From CAYLZN01 sp964387935 (GTDB taxonomy: Bacteria; Acidobacteriota; Vicinamibacteria; Vicinamibacterales; JAFNAJ01), in assembly GCA_964387935.1 (NCBI GenBank), contig CAYLZN010000108.1, positions 1-15,404 of the forward strand: a stretch of 15,404 nt of DNA, written 5' to 3'. Under the pieces are notes generated by a model. That model ran no database searches, had not been told where the DNA came from, and saw only the letters and a program-made list of their open reading frames with translations. A program made the translations under genes and the position numbers. Shown piece by piece: positions 12,036 to 15,404 of the stretch (position 1 is the stretch's first letter; every line of letters starts with the position of its first letter).

Positions 12036-12503
12036 ATGACTGCCACATCCAACGCCCTCGCCAACGCCGATCGATCGTCGTGGCTGCCGCTGGTCTACTC
12101 GTTGTTCGTGGCCGCCTTCGTCATGCTGGGCGTCTCGTCGGCCCTGGGCGCAGCCTTCTCCAGCGTGGTCGCGGTGAGCCTGCTCAGCCTGTTCATCGTC
12201 ACCGCGTTCAACCAGTCGAACCTGCCGGCGGTGCTGCGCGACGAGATCAACTTCGACGAGATCGATTTCGTCAGCAACGACCAGCTCGAGGCGGTGCTCG
12301 GGCAGACGTCGGTCACGCCGCCCGAGGTGCACGAGGCCGTGGCGATCAACGCCGCCGCGCGCCTGAGGGCGTTGAAGGCCACCTTCCTGATCCTGGCCGC
12401 CGTGTCCCTCGTGTCGATCGTGCCGTCACTGCGGCTGCCTCGCTACACGCCTGGCGAGCTGTCGGTCGAGGAGCTCACGAGGGACCATCCCCCGGGCGCG
12501 TAG
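12036..12503 (+). CDS. small membrane protein resembling the C-terminal part of an MFS-type transporter
   Basis: The protein has 155 residues with hydrophobic segments at about 16-38, 40-59 and 114-131. A conserved-looking soluble loop sits between them (NLPAVLRDEINFDEIDFVSNDQLEAVLGQTSVTPPEV, 62-98, given here as adjoining blocks), with an acidic tail (RYTPGELSVEEL). A loop of this kind followed by a last helix and RLP.Y.PGE resembles the end of large drug-exporter-like MFS proteins that I recall from related bacteria. An independent start (ATG 12036, GGAG 11 nt upstream) and good codon structure argue it is expressed as a short protein. It may be a transporter remnant or a genuine small membrane protein. 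No function is assigned. Confidence 0.6.
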   Translation: MTATSNALANADRSSWLPLVYSLFVAAFVMLGVSSALGAAFSSVVAVSLLSLFIVTAFNQSNLPAVLRDEINFDEIDFVSNDQLEAVLGQTSVTPPEVHEAVAINAAARLRALKATFLILAAVSLVSIVPSLRLPRYTPGELSVEELTRDHPPGA

Positions 12504-12548
12504 GCCCCGCGACGTGGCGTGAGGCCGCACCGCGTTCTGGTGCAGGGC

Positions 12549-12578
12549 TTGCCGACGCACAGCCGCTTCCGGTACGCT
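12549..12578 (+). promoter_or_regulatory. sigma-70-like promoter of the amidohydrolase gene
   Basis: TTGCCG (12549-12554) and TACGCT (12573-12578) are 18 bp apart. They are followed by an A-rich leader (AAAAAACAAAGGACAAACAC) containing AGGA (12590-12593) before ATG 12605. This is the best two-box promoter in the window. Confidence 0.5.
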
Positions 12579-12604
12579 GCAAAAAACAAAGGACAAACAC
12601 GCCG

Positions 12605-13939
12605 ATGTTCCGTTCGCTGATCGCTGCCATCCTGACCGTGCTGGTCGCGGGCGCGGCCCACGCACAAGCCCCGGTCGAAGTCCTGTTCCGCAACGTGCGG
12701 GTGTTCGACGGCAAGTCCGACCGGCTGACGGGTCCCACCTCAGTCCTCGTGCGCGGCAACCTGATCGCCGCCATCGGGCCCGCCGCCGTGCCGGCGGCGC
12801 CAGGCGCCACGATCGTCGAGGGCGGAGGTCGTACCTTGATGCCGGGGTTGATCGACGCGCACTGGCACACGATCCTCGTTCGTCCGACGCCCGAACAGGC
12901 GATCCACGCCGACCTCGGATTCACCAATCTGCTCGCGGGCGTGGAAGCACGGGCCACGCTCATGCGTGGCTTCACCACCGTGCGCGACATGGGCGGTCCG
13001 AGTTTCGGCCTCAAGCAGGCCATCGACGCCGGCGTCGTGGAAGGCCCGCGGATCTGGCCATCGGGCGCGATGATCAGCGTCACGTCGGGACACGGCGACT
13101 TCCGCCTGCTGTCGGAGCTTCCGCGCGACGCCTCGCGGCCGCTGTCCCGGATGGAGCAGATCGGCGGCTCGATGGTGGCAGACTCGCCCGATGCGGTGCG
13201 CCAGCGTGTGCGTGAGCAGTTGATGCTGGGGGCCAGCCAGATCAAGCTCACGGCGGGCGGCGGGGTCTCCTCTCCGCACAGCCCGCTCGATGTCTCCACG
13301 TTCACGTCCGACGAACTGAAGGCGGCCGTGGAGGCTGCGACCAACTGGGGCACCTACATTGCGGTCCACGCCTACACGCCGGCAGCCGTCCGCCGCGCCA
13401 TCGACGCTGGCGTCAAGGTCATCGAGCACGCGCACCTGATCGACGATGCGACGGCCGCGTACATGGCCGAAAAAGGGGTGTGGCTGTCCACCCAGCCATT
13501 CCTGGCCGAGGATGCTGCGCCCTTCCCTCCTGGCTCCGTGCAGTACCTGAAGCAGAAGCAGGTACTGGACGGCACCGAGGTCATCTACAGCCTCGTGCGC
13601 AAGCATCGCATCAAGACGGCCTTCGGCACTGACATCCTCTTCTCGGAGGCGCTGGCCCGTCGGCAAGGCGCCAAACTCGCGGCGGTGACGCGCTGGTTCA
13701 CCTCCGCCGAGGTGCTGCGCATGGCCACGTCGACCAACGGCGAACTGCTCGCGCTCTCGGGCCTCAGGAGCCCTTACCAGGGCAGGCTCGGCGTGGTCGA
13801 GGAAGGTGCGCTGGCGGACCTGCTCCTGGTCGAGGGCGACCCCATCGCGAACATCCGCCTCGTCGAGGATCCCGAGCGCAACTTCCGGGTGATCATGAAG
13901 GACGGCCGGCTCTACAAGAACAGCCTGCCGGGCCGATAG
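12605..13939 (+). CDS. secreted metal-dependent amidohydrolase (imidazolonepropionase/prolidase-like)
   Basis: The protein has 444 residues. A signal peptide (FRSLIAAILTVLVAGAAHA, predicted cut after A20) exports it. The mature part is a complete amidohydrolase-superfamily TIM barrel: LMPGLIDAHWH (78-88) with metal ligands H86 and H88, TTVRDMGG, the bridging lysine K214 in IKLTAGGG, H255 in AVHAYT, H275 in EHAHLID, and D343 in FGTDI. The C-terminal beta-sandwich strand GALADLLLVEGDP follows. Related exported enzymes hydrolyse dipeptides such as Xaa-Pro or other cyclic amides, so a role in periplasmic peptide degradation is plausible; the substrate is unknown. It has its own promoter and is terminated by the hairpin at 13958-13985. 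Neighbours do not point to a pathway. Confidence 0.9.
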   Translation: MFRSLIAAILTVLVAGAAHAQAPVEVLFRNVRVFDGKSDRLTGPTSVLVRGNLIAAIGPAAVPAAPGATIVEGGGRTLMPGLIDAHWHTILVRPTPEQAIHADLGFTNLLAGVEARATLMRGFTTVRDMGGPSFGLKQAIDAGVVEGPRIWPSGAMISVTSGHGDFRLLSELPRDASRPLSRMEQIGGSMVADSPDAVRQRVREQLMLGASQIKLTAGGGVSSPHSPLDVSTFTSDELKAAVEAATNWGTYIAVHAYTPAAVRRAIDAGVKVIEHAHLIDDATAAYMAEKGVWLSTQPFLAEDAAPFPPGSVQYLKQKQVLDGTEVIYSLVRKHRIKTAFGTDILFSEALARRQGAKLAAVTRWFTSAEVLRMATSTNGELLALSGLRSPYQGRLGVVEEGALADLLLVEGDPIANIRLVEDPERNFRVIMKDGRLYKNSLPGR

Positions 13940-13957
13940 GGTTGCTGCCCGGAAGGT

Positions 13958-13985
13958 CGTGGCGGCGGCGATGGCCGCCGCCACG
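13958..13985. terminator. 12-bp GC hairpin between convergent genes
   Basis: CGTGGCGGCGGC (13958-13969) and GCCGCCGCCACG (13974-13985) are perfect complements around a GATG tetraloop. The hairpin sits midway between the amidohydrolase stop (13939) and the end of the minus-strand gene (14012), so it may serve both strands. There is no T-tract on either side, so it may be a Rho-linked or mRNA-stabilising structure. Confidence 0.65.
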
Positions 13986-14011
13986 TCTCCGGGTGCCGCA
14001 CCTGGTGCGCG

Positions 14012-14863
14012 CTACTTCTGCCCCGCGACACGGAACACGATGGCACGCACGATCTGACTGCGCGATGCGTCGGCGTCCGTCAGGCTTCCGAACTGGTCGT
14101 TGATGGCGTCGCGTTCCTCCTGCGTCCGCCGCTGCCGGTCGGCCATAAAGGCGCTTCGTGTCTTGTCGAACGCCGCGAGGTCCTTCGCCGTGACCCAGAC
14201 GAAGTGCGTGAACTCGCCAGCGGTTCGGAGTTCCTCGACGGCGAGACCGTAGCCCCAGATGGTCCCGTCCGCGACGAGCTTGTCGTATACCGGCTTCGTG
14301 TACTTCTCCCACGCCGCGCGGAAGGCGTTGCCCTTTCCTGCCTTTACCTTGATGGAGTTGTAGCGCGTGTACGGGAGGGCGCCGGCTGGCGGGGCCGCCG
14401 ACGACATGCCGAAGACGAGGTCCCGCGTCAGAAAGTCACGGGTCTTGCTGCCGTCGATGATCTCGCGGCCGCGTTCGGCGGTCGTCGTGCCCTTGGGCGC
14501 CTTCCTGGCGGCCTCGTCGGCGGCCAGCTTCGCCTGCTGCGCGGCCATGGCCTCCTGGACTTTCTGCACGCCGGCCATGTCGGCCACCGCGTACCAGATG
14601 GTGTGCGTGGTGCCGCCCGGGTAGCGCAGAAGCGGCACGTCGATCCCCCACGCCAGCACCACGCCATCTGCCATCAGCTTGTCGCGCACCGGCTGTCCGA
14701 CGGTCTTCACCAGTTCCATGAAGTCCGCTTCCCTGCCGGGCGTGATCGAGTAGTCGTAGTAGAAGGTGAGGGGCTGGCCCTCCGGTTGCTGCGCGGCAGC
14801 GGGCGGGGCGAGCGACACCAGCGAGAGAAGGAGGCTCAACGCGACGATGGTCTTCTTGACCAT
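14012..14863 (-). CDS. secreted protein with two dimeric alpha/beta-barrel (ferredoxin-like) domains
   Basis: The protein has 283 residues. ATG 14863 begins a signal peptide (KKTIVALSLLLSLVSL...AAA, cut near A24) and follows a GAGAG site with 7-nt spacing; the 28 extra residues of a longer frame precede this signal and are unlikely. Two copies of the same domain are visible, about 32-112 and 165-245. Each runs Y-x-x-(S)I-x-(P/K)-G-(R/K)-x-x-x-F, then a helix to P-V-(R/Y)-D-K-L-(M/V)-A-D-G, a WG(I/Y) strand, (F)TH(T/F)xW and (A)DxAxxxK. This is the pattern of ABM/EthD-type ferredoxin-like barrels, which normally pair as dimers, so here one chain may form the pair. The family function is unknown. 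No catalytic residue set is obvious; H87 and H220 in the two TH motifs are candidates for a shared site. Confidence 0.78.
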   Translation of the reverse strand: MVKKTIVALSLLLSLVSLAPPAAAQQPEGQPLTFYYDYSITPGREADFMELVKTVGQPVRDKLMADGVVLAWGIDVPLLRYPGGTTHTIWYAVADMAGVQKVQEAMAAQQAKLAADEAARKAPKGTTTAERGREIIDGSKTRDFLTRDLVFGMSSAAPPAGALPYTRYNSIKVKAGKGNAFRAAWEKYTKPVYDKLVADGTIWGYGLAVEELRTAGEFTHFVWVTAKDLAAFDKTRSAFMADRQRRTQEERDAINDQFGSLTDADASRSQIVRAIVFRVAGQK

Positions 14864-14964
14864 GGACAGCTCTCGGGAACCGACGACGGTTCGAACTGGT
14901 CGGGCCGCGGAATCCTCAGGACGGCTGGGAAGCCGCGCCAACGCCACTTTGCTGTGAACGGGGC

Positions 14965-14970
14965 ATTCTA
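14965..14970 (-). promoter_or_regulatory. TAGAAT -10-like box for the secreted double-barrel protein
   Basis: On the minus strand GGGGTAGAATGCCCC lies 101 nt before ATG 14863, in the 176-bp gap shared with the divergent kinase. No clear -35 box is seen. The flanking GGGG/CCCC makes a small dyad centred on the box. Confidence 0.4.
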
Positions 14971-15023
14971 CCCCTTCGAGCCACGCCCCGAACCAGGCGG
15001 ATCTCCTTTCGGCCGCGGTGGGG

Positions 15024-15029
15024 TAGACT
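15024..15029 (+). promoter_or_regulatory. TAGACT -10-like box just before the second kinase
   Basis: GGGGTAGACTCCGG ends 10 nt before ATG 15040. A start of transcription 6-8 nt after the box would leave almost no leader, and no Shine-Dalgarno site is present in the 10 nt before the ATG, so a leaderless mRNA is likely. Confidence 0.4.
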
Positions 15030-15039
15030 CCGGTTCTCG

Positions 15040-15404
15040 ATGTCTCTGGCGAAGGGCACCCGGCTCGGCCCCTACGAGATCGTCTCGGCCCTCGGGGCCG
15101 GTGGCATGGGGGAGGTGTATCGCGCCACCGATACGAAGCTCAAACGCGACGTCGCGCTGAAGGTCCTGCCGGCCGCAGTCGCGACCGACCCCGAACGGCT
15201 CGCGCGGTTCCAGCGCGAGGCGGAGCTGCTCGCGGCGCTGAATCATCCGCACATCGCGCACGTCCACGGGCTCGAATACAGCAACGGCGTTCACGCCCTC
15301 GTCATGGAGTTGGTGGAGGGCGACGATCTTGCCGCGCGCCTCGCTCGCCTGCCTCTGCCGCTCGAGGAGGCGCTCCCGATCGCGCGGCAGATCGCCGAGG
15401 CCCT
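15040..15404 (+). CDS. Ser/Thr protein kinase, N-terminal part (runs off the window)
   Basis: The frame is open from ATG 15040 to the edge and covers 121 residues of a eukaryotic-like Ser/Thr kinase N-lobe: GAGGMGEVYRATD (19-31), catalytic K41 in DVALKVLP, the alpha-C region RFQREAELLAALNHPHI (56-72) and the hinge VMELVEGDDL. The catalytic loop and everything after it are beyond the window, so the C-terminal sensor or effector domains are unknown. It is a paralogue of the kinase at 4245 (shared RDVALKVLPA, SNGVH, LVEG), but lacks that gene's 15-residue insertion, having only PERLAR at that place. The start is set by the usual MSLAKGTRLGPYEI opening. It is divergent from the secreted double-barrel gene. 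Confidence 0.9.
   Translation, partial: MSLAKGTRLGPYEIVSALGAGGMGEVYRATDTKLKRDVALKVLPAAVATDPERLARFQREAELLAALNHPHIAHVHGLEYSNGVHALVMELVEGDDLAARLARLPLPLEEALPIARQIAEA

Noticed and set aside
12740..13984. A 414-codon open frame on the - strand opposite the amidohydrolase
   Set aside because: Antisense shadow of a gene with all catalytic motifs; no motif or ribosome site of its own.
14204..15160. A 318-codon + strand frame opposite the secreted double-barrel protein
   Set aside because: It runs through the real minus-strand gene, the divergent promoter region and the start of the second kinase in the wrong frame; composition is Arg/Gly-rich with no domain.
1..15404. tRNA, rRNA, riboswitch or complete insertion sequence
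   Set aside because: No cloverleaf, rRNA block, conserved riboswitch core or transposase reading frame with terminal repeats could be recognised.

Overview
The window is very GC-rich and tightly packed with genes on both strands. Its gene content suggests a soil-type acidobacterium, most likely Vicinamibacteria/subdivision 6. The signs are two eukaryotic-like Ser/Thr kinases with the GGMGEV(F/Y)RATD...RDVALKVLP signature, one carrying a very long C-terminal effector region, a CHAT-protease/ECF-sigma operon, secreted amidohydrolases and small PIN toxin loci. The taxonomic placement is inferred from gene content and composition; no rRNA or tRNA is present.

Region 1 (1-2247, + strand) is a signalling operon: the end of a CHAT (caspase-like) protease, an ECF-type sigma factor overlapping it by 4 nt (ATGA), a STAS-domain protein, and a single-pass membrane protein that looks like a zinc-less anti-sigma factor. 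Region 2 (2337-4131) holds a PLP-dependent aminotransferase that converges with, and overlaps, a PIN-domain (VapC-type) toxin. The toxin's Phd-like antitoxin appears to have lost its N-terminus. Region 3 (4245-7205) is one 986-residue protein joining a Ser/Thr kinase, a membrane segment, a PEGA-like module, an SUMF1/FGE-fold domain and an alpha/beta hydrolase. Its kinase lobe contains an in-frame 15-residue insertion encoded by a short palindromic repeat.

Region 4 (7360-11006) is a compact operon of an NAD(P)-dependent aldehyde dehydrogenase, its usual companion DUF779 protein, and a SulP anion transporter translationally coupled to DUF779. A five-unit 7-bp tandem repeat lies just upstream. 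Region 5 (11035-11674, - strand) is an intact VapBC-type toxin-antitoxin pair with a perfect 8-bp operator-like inverted repeat over the antitoxin start. Region 6 (11748-12503) has a LapA-domain small membrane protein and, divergently, a small membrane protein that resembles the tail of a larger transporter. Region 7 (12605-14863) has a secreted metal-dependent amidohydrolase converging, across a 12-bp GC hairpin, with a secreted protein made of two copies of a ferredoxin-like alpha/beta-barrel domain. Region 8 (15040 to the edge) is the start of a second Ser/Thr kinase, divergent from the previous gene.

Several promoters share a TAGAAT/TAGACT -10 box without an obvious -35 element. The most system-like features are the CHAT-sigma-STAS-anti-sigma operon, which recalls protease-controlled sigma release, and the kinase-SUMF1-hydrolase fusion. 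No CRISPR array, complete insertion sequence, prophage or RNA gene was seen, and no stretch above about 300 bases lacks an assigned feature.
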